This document shows positions 8,433-17,944 of a DNA stretch of 64,000 bases, one piece after another. The notes beneath the pieces were generated by a model that had not been told where the DNA came from, did not search any database, and was given only the letters and a program-made list of their open reading frames with translations. Source of the stretch: Caballeronia hypogeia (GTDB lineage Bacteria; Pseudomonadota; Gammaproteobacteria; Burkholderiales; Burkholderiaceae); the NCBI RefSeq assembly GCF_001544875.2, contig NZ_FCOA02000018.1:62001-126000 (forward strand), read 5' to 3'. Made by a program: the position numbers and the translations under genes. The number at the start of each line of letters is the position of its first letter. Within the stretch, counting starts at the first letter, position 1.

Positions 8433-10517
8433 ATGGCAGTGGACTACGCGATCCGCGACGGCGTCGCCGTCTTGACGCTCGACAATCCGCCCGTCAACGG
8501 GCTCGGCCATGCAACGCGCCTGGGCATCGTCGAAGGCATAGGGCGCGCCAATGACGACGCGATCGTGCGCGCGATCGTCATCATCGGCGCCGGCCGCGCG
8601 TTCTCGGGCGGTGCCGACATCACCGAATTCAATACGCCGAAAGCCACGCAGGAACCGACGCTCGGCACCGTCATCAAGGTGCTGGAAGGCAGCACGAAAC
8701 CGGTCGTCGCGGCGATTCACGCAGTGGCGATGGGCGGCGGTCTGGAGCTCGCGCTCGGCGCGCATTACCGCGTCGCCGGGCCCGGCGCGCAGATCGCACT
8801 GCCGGAAGTGAAGCTCGGCCTGTTGCCCGGCGCAGGCGGCACGCAGCGGCTGCCGCGCGTGGTCGGCCTCGAGACCGCGCTCAACATGATCGTGACGGGC
8901 ACGCCCGTGCCGTCGGAGAAACTCGCGCAAACCGCGCTGTTCGACGAGCTCACGGAAGGCGATCTGCTGAACGCCGCGCTGTCCTTCGCGAAGCAGGCCG
9001 CCGACCGCGGCGGCGCGCATCCGAAAGTACGCGATCGCAAGATCGAACATCCGAACGCCCAGGGCTTCATTCAGTTCGCGCGCAATAGCGTCGCCGCTGT
9101 CGCGAAACATTTCCCGGCGCCGCACAAGTGCATCGACGCGATCGAGAAGGGCGTGACGGAAGGCTTCGAGCGCGGTCTCGCGTTCGAGCGCGAATGCTTT
9201 CTTGCTCTCGTGCAGACGCCCGAGAGCCGCGCCTTGCGACATGCCTTCTTCGGCGAGCGCGCCGCGAGCAAGATCGCCGATGTGAGCTCCGGCACGCCCG
9301 TCAGAAAGGTCGAGCGCATTGGCGTGATCGGCGCGGGCACGATGGGCGGCGGCATCGCGATGAACTTTCTCAATGCGGGTCTGCCCGTCGTGCTGCTGGA
9401 GACGAAGCAGGACGCGCTCGATCGCGGCCTGGCCACGATCCGTGGCAACTACGAGGCGCAGGTCCGGAAAGGCAGGCTCACGCAGGACAAGGTCGAAGCG
9501 CGTATGGCGCTCATCCATCCGACGCTCGCCTACGACGATCTCGCCCACGCGGATCTGATCATCGAAGCCGTGTTCGAGGAACTGGGCGTGAAGGAGCAGG
9601 TGTTCCGCAAGCTCGACGCGATCGCGAAGCCCGGCGCGATCCTCGCATCGAACACCTCGACGCTCGATCTCGATCGCATCGCGTCGTTCACGCAGCGTCC
9701 CGGCGACGTGATCGGCATGCACTTCTTCAGCCCCGCGAACGTGATGAAGCTGCTCGAAGTCGTGCGCGGCAGCCACACGGACAAGGGCGTGCTCGCGACC
9801 GTCATGCAGCTCGCGAAGAAGATCAAGAAGACCGCCGTGGTGTCGGGCGTGTGCGACGGCTTCATCGGCAATCGCATGATCGAGCAATACATTCGTCAGG
9901 CGCTCTTCATGCTGGAGGAAGGCGCGCTGCCCGCGCAGATCGATCGCGCGATCGAGCAGTTCGGCTTCGCCATGGGCCCGTTTCGCATGAGCGATCTCGC
10001 GGGCAACGACATCGGCTGGGCGATTCGCAAACGCCGCTATCAGGAGCAGCCGGAGCTGCACTATTCGCGCGTGGCCGACCGCCTGTGCGAGCTGGGCCGC
10101 TTCGGGCAAAAAACCGGCTCGGGCTGGTACGACTACCAAAGCGGCAAGCGCGACGCGCAACCCTCGAAGCTGGTCGACGACTTGATCGTCGCGTATTCGA
10201 AGGAGCAGAACATCGAGCGGCGCCGGATCGGCGACGAGGAAATCGTCGAGCGGCTCGTGCTGTCGCTCGTGAACGAAGGCGCGAAGATTCTCGAGGAAGG
10301 CATCGCCGCGAAGGCGTCGGACATCGACATGGTCTATCTGACCGGCTACGGCTTTCCGCTCTGGCGCGGCGGACCGATGCTCTATGCGGACACCGTCGGC
10401 CTCTATAACGTCGAGCGCACGATGCGCAAGTACGCGAAGCAGGCCAACGGCGAAGCGTGGGAGCCCGCGGCGCGCGTGACCCGGCTCGCCGCCGCCGACG
10501 GACGCTTCAATGCGTAA
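8433..10517 (+). CDS. Fused enoyl-CoA hydratase / 3-hydroxyacyl-CoA dehydrogenase (FadB type)
   Basis: Carries out the hydration and NAD-dependent oxidation steps of beta-oxidation. The N-terminal crotonase half shows the GAGRAFSGGADI oxyanion segment, the GGGLELALGAHYR stretch and GLLPGAGGTQRLPR. The dehydrogenase half begins with the NAD-binding GAGTMGGG at residues 300-307, followed by the SNTSTLD and GMHFFSPANVMKLLEVV motifs with the catalytic His. The length of 694 residues fits the monomeric bifunctional (peroxisomal-like) type. It is the first gene behind the palindromic promoter and overlaps the next gene by eight bases. Confidence 0.93.
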   Translation: MAVDYAIRDGVAVLTLDNPPVNGLGHATRLGIVEGIGRANDDAIVRAIVIIGAGRAFSGGADITEFNTPKATQEPTLGTVIKVLEGSTKPVVAAIHAVAMGGGLELALGAHYRVAGPGAQIALPEVKLGLLPGAGGTQRLPRVVGLETALNMIVTGTPVPSEKLAQTALFDELTEGDLLNAALSFAKQAADRGGAHPKVRDRKIEHPNAQGFIQFARNSVAAVAKHFPAPHKCIDAIEKGVTEGFERGLAFERECFLALVQTPESRALRHAFFGERAASKIADVSSGTPVRKVERIGVIGAGTMGGGIAMNFLNAGLPVVLLETKQDALDRGLATIRGNYEAQVRKGRLTQDKVEARMALIHPTLAYDDLAHADLIIEAVFEELGVKEQVFRKLDAIAKPGAILASNTSTLDLDRIASFTQRPGDVIGMHFFSPANVMKLLEVVRGSHTDKGVLATVMQLAKKIKKTAVVSGVCDGFIGNRMIEQYIRQALFMLEEGALPAQIDRAIEQFGFAMGPFRMSDLAGNDIGWAIRKRRYQEQPELHYSRVADRLCELGRFGQKTGSGWYDYQSGKRDAQPSKLVDDLIVAYSKEQNIERRRIGDEEIVERLVLSLVNEGAKILEEGIAAKASDIDMVYLTGYGFPLWRGGPMLYADTVGLYNVERTMRKYAKQANGEAWEPAARVTRLAAADGRFNA

Positions 10518-11166
10518 CGATCCCTTGCCCAAGATGAAACCCGTCGAAGATGTACTTCTCGTGGTGGACGTTCAATACGACTTCATGCCGGGCGGCGCGC
10601 TTGCGGTCGCGAACGGCGACGAAGTCGTGCCGGTCATCAACCGCCTTGCGCGCGCGTTCTCGCATGTCGTGCTGACGCAGGACTGGCATCCGCGCTCGCA
10701 TGTGTCGTTCGCGGCGAATCACGCCGGCCGGGAGCCGTTCGAGATGATGACGCTGCCCTACGGCGAGCAGGTGCTGTGGCCGGTGCACTGCGTGCAGGAC
10801 ACGCCGGGCGCGGCGCTGCATCGCGATCTGCATGTGCCGCATGCGCGGCTCGTGGTCCGCAAGGGGCATCACGGGCACGTCGACAGTTACTCCGCGTTTC
10901 TCGAAGCGGATCGCGCGACGCCCACGGGTCTCGCAGGCTACCTGCGGGATGTCGGCGCGAAGCACGTCTGGATCGCGGGTCTGGCGACCGACTATTGCGT
11001 CGCGTGGTCGGCGCTCGATGCCCGCGCGGCGGGCTTCGAGGTGAGCGTGATCGAAGACGCCTGCCGCGCGATCGATCTGAACGGCTCGCTCGGGCGCGCG
11101 TGGGAAGAGATGAGCGCCGCCGGCGTCGCACGCGTTCGCGCCAACGACATCAAGGAGACAGCATGA
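10510..11166 (+). CDS. pncA: Nicotinamidase / pyrazinamidase
   Basis: Hydrolyses nicotinamide to nicotinate in NAD salvage. The cysteine-hydrolase triad is present: D20, K118 and C163 (in GLATDYCV). The metal site TQDWHPRSH (D58, H60, H64) is also present, which separates PncA from isochorismatases. The length is 218 residues. The start at 10510 overlaps the fadB stop by eight bases; an internal ATG at 10534 would remove eight residues and match typical PncA N-termini better, so the start is uncertain. Its own stop overlaps the thiolase start as ATGA. It is therefore translated inside a beta-oxidation operon. Confidence 0.92.
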   Translation: MRNDPLPKMKPVEDVLLVVDVQYDFMPGGALAVANGDEVVPVINRLARAFSHVVLTQDWHPRSHVSFAANHAGREPFEMMTLPYGEQVLWPVHCVQDTPGAALHRDLHVPHARLVVRKGHHGHVDSYSAFLEADRATPTGLAGYLRDVGAKHVWIAGLATDYCVAWSALDARAAGFEVSVIEDACRAIDLNGSLGRAWEEMSAAGVARVRANDIKETA

Positions 11167-12341
11167 CCGATGCAGTGATCGTATCGACGGCGCGCACCGC
11201 GCTCGCCAAATCGTGGCGCGGCGCGCTCAACATGACGCACGGCGCGACGCTCGGCGGCCACGTGACGAAGGCCGTGGTCGAGCGCGCGGGCATCGATCCG
11301 GCGCGCGTCGAGGACGTCATCATGGGCTGCGCGAATCCGGAAGGCGCAACGGGCGCGAACATCGCGCGGCAGATCGCGTTGCGCGCGGGACTGCCCGTTT
11401 CCGTGCCGGGCATGACGGTGAACCGCTTCTGCTCTTCGGGCCTGCAGACCATCGCGCTCGCGGCCCAGCGCGTGATCTCGGGCGAGGGCGATGTGTTCGT
11501 CGCGGGCGGCGTCGAATCCATCTCGTGCGTGCAGAACGAGATGAACCGCCACATGCTGACCGAAGGCTGGCTCGCGCAGCACAAGCCCGAAATCTACTGG
11601 TCGATGCTGCAGACCGCGGAGAACGTCGCGAAGCGCTACGAGATATCGAAGGAGCGGCAGGACGAATACGGCGCGCGCTCGCAGCAGCGCGCGGCCGCGG
11701 CGCAGGCCGCCGGCCGCTTCGACGCCGAAATCGTGCCGATCACCGTGCTCGCGGGCATGGCCGACAAGGCGAGCGGACGCCTCTTCACGCAGGAAGTGAC
11801 GCTCTCCGCCGACGAAGGCATCCGAGCCGACACGACGCTCGAAGGCGTGTCGAAGATTCGCACGGCGCTGCCGGGCGGCGTCATCACGGCCGGTAACGCG
11901 AGCCAGTTCTCCGATGGCGCTTCGGCCTGCGTCGTGATGAACGCGACGCTCGCGGAGAAGGAAGGGCTGCAGCCGCTCGGCATCTTTCGCGGTTTTGCGG
12001 TCGCGGGCTGCGAGCCGGATGAAATGGGCATCGGCCCGGTGTTCGCGGTGCCGAAGCTGCTTGCGCGCGCAGGCCTGTCGGTCGAGGACGTCGATCTCTG
12101 GGAGCTGAACGAGGCGTTCGCCGTGCAGGTGCTCTATTGCCGCGACCGGCTCGGCATTCCCGACGAGCGCCTGAACGTGAACGGCGGCGCGATCGCGGTC
12201 GGGCATCCGTACGGCGTGTCGGGCGCGCGGCTCGCGGGACATGCGCTCATCGAAGGCAAGCGGCGCGGCGCGAAATTCGTCGTGGTGACCATGTGCATCG
12301 GCGGCGGGCAGGGCGCGGCGGGGCTGTTCGAAATCGTGTGA
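11163..12341 (+). CDS. Acetyl-CoA C-acyltransferase (thiolase)
   Basis: Cleaves 3-ketoacyl-CoA in the last step of beta-oxidation. All thiolase residues are visible: nucleophile Cys90 ([10 protein letters not shown]), His348 ([11 protein letters not shown]) and Cys378 (TMCIGGGQG). The 392 residues are the standard length. The ATG overlaps the pncA stop (ATGA), so translation is probably coupled. With the upstream FadB-type protein it completes a hydratase-dehydrogenase-thiolase set. It could also serve in another thiolytic pathway, but the context favours fatty-acid breakdown. Confidence 0.93.
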   Translation: MTDAVIVSTARTALAKSWRGALNMTHGATLGGHVTKAVVERAGIDPARVEDVIMGCANPEGATGANIARQIALRAGLPVSVPGMTVNRFCSSGLQTIALAAQRVISGEGDVFVAGGVESISCVQNEMNRHMLTEGWLAQHKPEIYWSMLQTAENVAKRYEISKERQDEYGARSQQRAAAAQAAGRFDAEIVPITVLAGMADKASGRLFTQEVTLSADEGIRADTTLEGVSKIRTALPGGVITAGNASQFSDGASACVVMNATLAEKEGLQPLGIFRGFAVAGCEPDEMGIGPVFAVPKLLARAGLSVEDVDLWELNEAFAVQVLYCRDRLGIPDERLNVNGGAIAVGHPYGVSGARLAGHALIEGKRRGAKFVVVTMCIGGGQGAAGLFEIV

Positions 12342-12406
12342 CGGATAACGCCGGATGCTTTTTTGATACGCTTCCAGCTTCACCGAAACGAAAGTCAGGA
12401 GTCGCC

Positions 12407-12709
12407 GTGCTACGTCACATCGTCATGTGGAAGCTGAAGGAAAACGCCGAGGGCGCGAGCCGCGCGGAAAACGCGCAGAAGCTCAAGGCGAAGCTCGAGA
12501 CCTGCCGCAGCATCGTGAAGGGACAAGGGCATTTCGAGGTCGGCACCGCGCAGCCCGGTTACGACTGCACATATGACGTCGTGCTGGTCTCCGATTTCGA
12601 CGACCGCTCGGCGCTCGACGCGTATCAGGTCCACCCGAAGCATCTGGCGCTGAAGGACTTCGTCGCGGCGGTTCGCGAAGAACGTCAATGCGTCGATTAC
12701 GAAGTGTGA
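12407..12709 (+). CDS. Dabb (stress-responsive A/B barrel) domain protein
   Basis: A 100-residue ferredoxin-like alpha-beta barrel protein. The family pattern is clear: an LRHIVMWKLK opening strand, a middle TYDVVLVSDFDD strand and the AYQVHPKHLALKDFV helix. Function in this family is poorly defined; relatives are small enzymes or stress proteins. The start is a GTG preceded six bases earlier by a TCAGGAG ribosome-binding site. A 65-base gap separates it from the thiolase gene, and the next gene starts five bases after its stop. Confidence 0.88.
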   Translation: MLRHIVMWKLKENAEGASRAENAQKLKAKLETCRSIVKGQGHFEVGTAQPGYDCTYDVVLVSDFDDRSALDAYQVHPKHLALKDFVAAVREERQCVDYEV

Positions 12710-12714
12710 GCGCG

Positions 12715-13170
12715 ATGTCGAACACTCTCGAAAGTCCGTTTATCGACATGCTCGGCGTGCAGCTCGTCAAGGCCGTCGACGGCGAAAGCGAAGTCCTCAT
12801 GCCGCTTTCCGACGCGCATCTGAACACCTGGGGCATCGCGCACGGCGGCGTTACCATGACGCTGCTCGACGCCGCGCTGGCGATGGCCGCGCGCAGCGTC
12901 GCGGGCGATGGCATCGGCGTCGTCACCGTCGAGATGAAAGTCAATTTCATGCAGCCGGGACGCGGCGAGTTGCGCGGCTACGGCCGCGTACTGCATCGCT
13001 CGACCACGATGGCGTATTGCGAAGGCGAGATCCGCGACAGCGAAGGGCATTTCGTCGCCAAGGCGCTCGGCACGTTCAAGTACATGAAGCGGCTCGCGGT
13101 CGGGCGCGACATCGTCCGGCAGAAAATGCGTTCCGATCCGCAGGCGACGCCGGGACCCAGCGACGCCTGA
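12715..13170 (+). CDS. PaaI-type hotdog-fold acyl-CoA thioesterase
   Basis: Likely hydrolyses acyl-CoA thioesters. The HGG turn and following helix (GIAHGGVTMTLLDAALAMAA) and the central strands (VTVEMKVNFMQPGRG) are typical of the PaaI/YbgC-like hotdog family. The 151-residue protein begins at the ATG at 12715; a longer in-frame start at 12688 would overlap the Dabb gene and lacks support. Within this operon the enzyme could release CoA from stalled intermediates. Confidence 0.87.
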   Translation: MSNTLESPFIDMLGVQLVKAVDGESEVLMPLSDAHLNTWGIAHGGVTMTLLDAALAMAARSVAGDGIGVVTVEMKVNFMQPGRGELRGYGRVLHRSTTMAYCEGEIRDSEGHFVAKALGTFKYMKRLAVGRDIVRQKMRSDPQATPGPSDA

Positions 13171-13200
13171 ACCCGCATACCGAAGCGAAGGAGAATCCGC

Positions 13201-14205
13201 ATGGCAGACGCACAGATCAATCGCCAGATTTTGCTCGTCTCACGCCCGCAAGGCGAGGCGACCGCATCCAACTTCAAGCTGGTCGAAACGCCGCTCGAGC
13301 CGCTCGCCGAAGGTGAAGTGCGGGTACGCAATCACTATCTGTCGCTCGACCCGTACATGCGCGGCCGCATGGACGACGCCAAGTCGTACGCTCCGCCGCA
13401 GCCGCTGAACGAAGTGATGATCGGCGGCACCGTGGGCGTCGTCAGCGAATCGCGCAATGCAGCGTTCAAGGCGGGCGACAGCGTGGTCGGCATGCTCGGC
13501 TGGCAGGAATACGGCACGTCTGACGGCAAAAGCCTCAACAAGATCGACACCTCGCGCGTGCCGATTTCCGCGTATCTCGGCGCAGTCGGCATGCCGGGCG
13601 TAACCGCGTGGTACGGGCTCAACTGCATCATCGAGCCGAAGGCGGGCGAGACGGTCGTCGTGTCGGCGGCGAGCGGCGCGGTGGGCAGCGTCGTCGGGCA
13701 ACTGGCGAAGGCGGCGGGCTGCCGCGTCGTGGGCATCGCGGGCGGCGCGGACAAGTGCCGCTATGTCGTCGAGACGCTCGGCTTCGATGCGTGCGTCGAC
13801 TACAAGGCGGGCAAGCTGCGCGAAGATTTGAAGGCCGCGGCGCCGAAGGGTATCGACGGTTATTTCGAGAATGTGGGCGGCGAAGTGCTCAATGCGGTGC
13901 TCGCGCGCATGAACGCGTTCGGGCGCATCGCGGTGTGCGGCATGATTTCGGGCTACGACGGCAATCCGCAGCCGATGGACGCGCCCCGGTTCATCCTCAC
14001 GCAGCGGCTCAAGCTGCAGGGTTTCATCGTCTACGAGCATCTCGATGTCTGGCCGCAGGCGCTCAAGGAACTCGGCGAGCGTATCGCGGCCGGGCAACTT
14101 CATTTTCGCGAGAGCATCGCGGAAGGTCTGGAGAGCGCGCCCGAGGCGTTGCTCGGCATGTTGCACGGGAAGAACTTCGGCAAGCAGCTCGTGAAGCTCA
14201 TCTAG
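13201..14205 (+). CDS. NADP-dependent oxidoreductase, zinc-less MDR (CurA-like)
   Basis: A 334-residue medium-chain reductase of the leukotriene B4 dehydrogenase / curcumin reductase branch, which reduces activated C=C bonds. The opening NRQILLVSRPQG and the LDPYMRGRM segment are signatures of that branch. The cofactor motif AASGAVGSVVGQLAK is intact, and no zinc-binding cysteine cluster is seen. A purine-rich ribosome-binding site (GAAGGAG) precedes the ATG. In this operon it may act on 2-enoyl or branched intermediates. Confidence 0.9.
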   Translation: MADAQINRQILLVSRPQGEATASNFKLVETPLEPLAEGEVRVRNHYLSLDPYMRGRMDDAKSYAPPQPLNEVMIGGTVGVVSESRNAAFKAGDSVVGMLGWQEYGTSDGKSLNKIDTSRVPISAYLGAVGMPGVTAWYGLNCIIEPKAGETVVVSAASGAVGSVVGQLAKAAGCRVVGIAGGADKCRYVVETLGFDACVDYKAGKLREDLKAAAPKGIDGYFENVGGEVLNAVLARMNAFGRIAVCGMISGYDGNPQPMDAPRFILTQRLKLQGFIVYEHLDVWPQALKELGERIAAGQLHFRESIAEGLESAPEALLGMLHGKNFGKQLVKLI

Positions 14206-14217
14206 GAAGACCAATAC

Positions 14218-15078
14218 GTGGATCGCTTCGAAGGGAAGGTCGCCGTCATCACCGGCGCGGGCAGCGGCTTCGGCCGTGAATTCGCGCTGAAGGGCGCGGC
14301 GCTCGGCACGAAGCTCGTGCTCGCCGATCTCGACGCCGCCGCGCTCGCCACAACCGTCGATGCAGTGCGCGCGCAGGGCTGCGATGCGATCGGCGTGACG
14401 ACGGATGTATCGGATCACGTTCAGGTCGACGCACTCGCACGCGCCGCGCTCGATGCCTTCGGCGGTGTGCATCTGCTTTTCAACAACGCGGGTGTCGGCG
14501 CGGGCGGCTTCGTCTGGGAGAACAGCGCGAACGACTGGCAATGGGTCTTCGGCGTGAACGTGATGGGCGTCGCCCACGGCCTGCGCGCGTTCGTGCCGAT
14601 CATGCTCGAACAGCGCGAGCCGGCGCATATCGTCAATACCGCGTCGGTGGCGGGGCTGCTCGCCGCGCCGGCGATGGGCGTCTACAACGCGTCGAAGCAC
14701 GCGGTCGTCGCGCTGACCGAGACGCTATATAACGACCTCCGGCTCGCGGGCGCGTCGACGATCGGCGTGTCGCTGCTCTGTCCGGCGTTCGTGCCGACCG
14801 GCATCGCGGATGCCGAGCGCGCGCGGCCCGGCACGCTCGCCAACGAAGCGCCGCTGTCGGCTTCGCAGAAGCTCGCGGCCCGGCAACTGACGAGGGCTGT
14901 TGAAGGCGGCAAGCTTTCGGCGCGCGAGGTCGCCGAACTGACGTTCGACGCGGTGCGCGAAGGACGCTTCTACGTCATCACGCATCCGGCCATCATGCCG
15001 TCGGTGCAATTGCGGCTCGACGATATCGCCCAACTGCGCAGCCCCACCGATCCGATGTCGCTGAAGCGCCCGCGTTAG
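14218..15078 (+). CDS. Short-chain dehydrogenase/reductase
   Basis: A classical SDR of 286 residues. The cofactor motif TGAGSGFG, the NNAG strand, the NTASV catalytic Ser segment and the YNASK active-site Tyr-Lys pair are all visible. Its C-terminal region is longer than in minimal SDRs, and such forms often act on steroids, fatty alcohols or hydroxyacyl substrates. It starts with GTG, 12 bases after the MDR stop and preceded by AGGAAGA, so it is cotranscribed. The substrate is not determinable from sequence. Confidence 0.9.
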   Translation: MDRFEGKVAVITGAGSGFGREFALKGAALGTKLVLADLDAAALATTVDAVRAQGCDAIGVTTDVSDHVQVDALARAALDAFGGVHLLFNNAGVGAGGFVWENSANDWQWVFGVNVMGVAHGLRAFVPIMLEQREPAHIVNTASVAGLLAAPAMGVYNASKHAVVALTETLYNDLRLAGASTIGVSLLCPAFVPTGIADAERARPGTLANEAPLSASQKLAARQLTRAVEGGKLSAREVAELTFDAVREGRFYVITHPAIMPSVQLRLDDIAQLRSPTDPMSLKRPR

Positions 15079-15130
15079 CGGGGCGCGCGGTTCGTGGCAT
15101 CATCGTGTCCCTTTGACGCTTTTTCCGCCG

Positions 15131-16084
15131 ATGCCGCTCAATCCCAAGATCGCGCAAATTCTGGAGATGGTTGCGCGCGCCAATCGCCCGCCGTTTCACA
15201 CGCTCACGCCGCAGCAGGCGCGCGCCGCTTACGAAATGAGCGCGCAGATTCTCGATATCGCGCCGCTGCCGATGTTCGGCGTCGAGGACGTGCGCATTCC
15301 GGCGCGCGATGGCGAGACCATCGGCGTGCGCGTGTATCAGCCCGCCGAGCCGAGCTGGGCCGAACCGATGCCCGCGTTGCTGTATCTGCATGGCGGCGGC
15401 TTCACGGTCGGCAGCGTGTCGACGCATGACGCGCTGTGCCGCAAGCTCGCGCACGATGCGGGTTGCGCGGTCGTCTCCGTCGATTACCGGCTCGCGCCGG
15501 AGCACCGGTTTCCCGTCGCGATCAACGATGCGTTCGACGCGCTGCAATGGCTCGCGCGCGAAGCGCCGACCTATGGGCTCGATCCGGCGCGCCTGGCGAT
15601 CGGCGGCGACAGCGCGGGCGGCACGCTCGCAATCGCGTGCGCGGTGCTCGCGCGCGATTCGGGCATCGACTTGCGGTTGCAATTGCTGATCTATCCGGGC
15701 ACGAGCGCGTGGCAGAAGAGCGCGTCGCATGCGCGGCTCGCGGAGGGTTATCTGCTGTCGGGCGAGACCATTCAATGGTTCTTCGAGCAGTATCTGCGCG
15801 ACGAGCGCGATCGCGACGACTGGCGTTTCGCCCCGCTCGACGCGGCGGGCGGCGTGCCGGACTATAAGGGCGTGGCGCCAGCGTGGATCGCGGCGGCGGA
15901 TCACGACCCGCTCTACGACGAGGACATCGCGTTCGCCGCCAAACTGGAAGACGCGGGCGTGCCGGTCACGCTCATGCGCTATGAAGGCATGGTCCACGAG
16001 TTCTTCAAGATGGGCGGCTTCGTGCCGGAAGTGGCCGAGGCGCACGCGGACGCGGTGAGGGCGTTGCGCGCGGCGTTCGCATAA
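15131..16084 (+). CDS. Alpha/beta hydrolase, hormone-sensitive lipase (type IV) family
   Basis: A carboxylesterase or lipase of 317 residues. The HSL oxyanion motif HGGG is at residues 87-90, the nucleophile motif GDSAGG has Ser161, and Asp259 (DHDPLYDED) and His289 (MVHEF) complete the triad. I chose the ATG at 15131; the TTG at 15113 has no support. It is the last gene of the rightward run and stops only five bases before the convergent NRDE gene, with no terminator visible. Confidence 0.91.
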   Translation: MPLNPKIAQILEMVARANRPPFHTLTPQQARAAYEMSAQILDIAPLPMFGVEDVRIPARDGETIGVRVYQPAEPSWAEPMPALLYLHGGGFTVGSVSTHDALCRKLAHDAGCAVVSVDYRLAPEHRFPVAINDAFDALQWLAREAPTYGLDPARLAIGGDSAGGTLAIACAVLARDSGIDLRLQLLIYPGTSAWQKSASHARLAEGYLLSGETIQWFFEQYLRDERDRDDWRFAPLDAAGGVPDYKGVAPAWIAAADHDPLYDEDIAFAAKLEDAGVPVTLMRYEGMVHEFFKMGGFVPEVAEAHADAVRALRAAFA

Positions 16085-16089
16085 CGCCC

Positions 16090-16911
16090 TCAGCTTTCGA
16101 TCTCGAACGCAAATCCCCGCTGGAACGCTCCCGGCCGCACGATCCGATGCGAGCCGTCATCGTCGCTGCGTTCCCTGATTTCAAGCGATAACCCACGCGC
16201 ACCGGGCTTCACGCGCAGCGCGGTCGTGCTGCGCGTCCCATACTCCGGCGTTTCGATGAACGCCGCGGACAGCACGCGCTCGCGCTCGATCGAGAGGCCC
16301 GTAGAAGGCAAATGCTCGTCATTCGCGATGCGCGGATCGCGCAAGGTCTCGATCAGTACATCGAGCGAGGGGCGTTCGTCGGCGTGAATCAGGTCGCACA
16401 GCGCCTCGCGTTGCGCGACGAGCTTCGGCCACGGCGTATTCAGAAGACTGTTCGACAAGCCATGCACGCCGGCGTCCAGCAGGGCCGGCGGCGCGTCGGC
16501 GCGATTGCCGTACCAGCCGAGTTCGCGGCGCGTGAAATCCCCGCACAGCAGATTGAAACCGTTGTAGCGATGTCCTTCGGCCGCGACGCGTTCGAGATAG
16601 TCGAGCGGCGCGCTGCGTTCGCCGCCAAGAAACGCGCTCACGAGCGTGCCGCGCGTCGGCGCATCCGGACGCACTTCGGCCGGCGCGCGATAGTTCGTCA
16701 GCGCGGCGAAGCGGCCGTCGCGCGATACCCCGAGCCAGGTGCCGCCGCCCGTCAGATCGCGGCCCGCCAGAACGCCGGGCGCGTCGGTCCACCAGTGCAT
16801 CGGCTCCGCATCGCGGCGGAAGAACTCATCGCGATTGGCGGAAAGCGTGAGCAGTGCGCGGCCGGTGTGCGGCGTGGCGTCGGGCTGCCAGTCGAAGACG
16901 ATCAGGCACAT
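16090..16911 (-). CDS. NRDE family protein (TANGO2-like)
   Basis: A 273-residue protein of the NRDE/TANGO2 family, named after the Asn-Arg-Asp-Glu motif visible here as SANRDEFF. The Cys2 directly after the initiator Met, together with the LIVFDWQP strand, gives the usual Ntn-hydrolase-like opening. Human TANGO2 is linked to heme and lipid handling; the bacterial role is not settled. It lies 12 bases after ygfZ on the same strand, and the stop codons of this gene and the convergent hydrolase nearly touch. Confidence 0.9.
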   Translation of the reverse strand: MCLIVFDWQPDATPHTGRALLTLSANRDEFFRRDAEPMHWWTDAPGVLAGRDLTGGGTWLGVSRDGRFAALTNYRAPAEVRPDAPTRGTLVSAFLGGERSAPLDYLERVAAEGHRYNGFNLLCGDFTRRELGWYGNRADAPPALLDAGVHGLSNSLLNTPWPKLVAQREALCDLIHADERPSLDVLIETLRDPRIANDEHLPSTGLSIERERVLSAAFIETPEYGTRSTTALRVKPGARGLSLEIRERSDDDGSHRIVRPGAFQRGFAFEIES

Positions 16912-16923
16912 GGTCGCTCGCGT

Positions 16924-17910
16924 TCAGGCGTCGGCCGGGAAGGCATACGGCAGCGGCACGAAGGTCAGCGCGGGACCATCGGCTGCGCCGACGTGCACCG
17001 AGCCGTCATCGAGCGCGGCGAGCTTGATCTCGACGAGACAGTCCACGCCGCCGCCTTGCGCGGGCGCCACGTTGACGACGAGCCCGCACGGCTGGCCGGG
17101 ATCGCCCGAATGAAACAGCTCGGCGCCGGGCGCGGCGGTTTCGACGTGCGCGAGCGCCGTGCGCCGCTTGATCGTGCCGCGATACTGGCTGCGCGCGACG
17201 ATCTCCTGTCCCGGATAGCAGCCTTTCTTGAAGTTCACCGCGCCGAGCACGTCGAAGTTCACCATCTGCGGGACGAACTGCTCGACCGTCGCGTGCGTGA
17301 TGCGCGGCTCGCCCGCGTGGATGTCGAGCCAGTCCCACATCTGCTCGGGCAGGCGTTTGAGTTTTTCGTCGAGTCTCGCGAGCTGCGCCTCGACATCGGC
17401 TTTCGGTCCGACCCACAGAAAGCGCGGCCGATGCGCCGCGTCCGGCACGCGGATCAGCGCGCCATGCGGGCCTTCGACCTTCACGTGGACGCCGTCGGGC
17501 AGCGCATCGAAGATGCCGGACAGCGCCGCGCGCACGTCGCCGGCGAAGCCCACGGCCGCGATTTCGGGCGTCGCGTCGGTGAGTTTCGCCTTCGAGCGCA
17601 GCACGAACATCGACAGGCGCTTTTGCACGGCGGCCTGCACGTCCCGCGCGATCAGCAGGCGCACCGCGTCGGCCGTGCGCCACATCAGGAACGAGCCGAG
17701 CAGACGGCCTTTCGGCGAGCAGTAGCCCGCTAGGCGCGCCGTGGAGGCGTCGAGATGCTGGACGTCGTTGGTGATCTGATTGTGCAGGAAGGCGGCGGCG
17801 TCCTCGCCCCTGACGTCGATCACCCCGAATTGCGTGAGCGGCATGTACGCGCCGGCGGTTTTGACGGTATCGAAGTCGGAAGCGGCGAGCGTTGTCATCT
17901 GGGAATTCAT
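16924..17910 (-). CDS. ygfZ: Folate-binding YgfZ family protein (iron-sulfur assembly helper)
   Basis: A 328-residue GcvT-like protein that binds tetrahydrofolate and supports maturation of certain iron-sulfur enzymes. The diagnostic K-G-C-Y-P-G-Q-E motif is intact, followed by the expected QYRGTIKRR segment. The N-terminal half carries FLHNQITNDV and YCSPKGRLLGSF, also typical. The start at 17910 is preferred; a second ATG four codons later is possible. It is divergent from mltG across a 100-base spacer with an inverted repeat. Confidence 0.93.
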   Translation of the reverse strand: MNSQMTTLAASDFDTVKTAGAYMPLTQFGVIDVRGEDAAAFLHNQITNDVQHLDASTARLAGYCSPKGRLLGSFLMWRTADAVRLLIARDVQAAVQKRLSMFVLRSKAKLTDATPEIAAVGFAGDVRAALSGIFDALPDGVHVKVEGPHGALIRVPDAAHRPRFLWVGPKADVEAQLARLDEKLKRLPEQMWDWLDIHAGEPRITHATVEQFVPQMVNFDVLGAVNFKKGCYPGQEIVARSQYRGTIKRRTALAHVETAAPGAELFHSGDPGQPCGLVVNVAPAQGGGVDCLVEIKLAALDDGSVHVGAADGPALTFVPLPYAFPADA

Positions 17911-17944
17911 GTCGTGGAGAGCGGTCAATCCTGTCGGCCTCCCG

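Noticed and set aside
8070-10532. 820-codon minus-strand frame opposite fadB
   Set aside because: Antisense shadow; the plus-strand frame has complete crotonase and dehydrogenase motifs.
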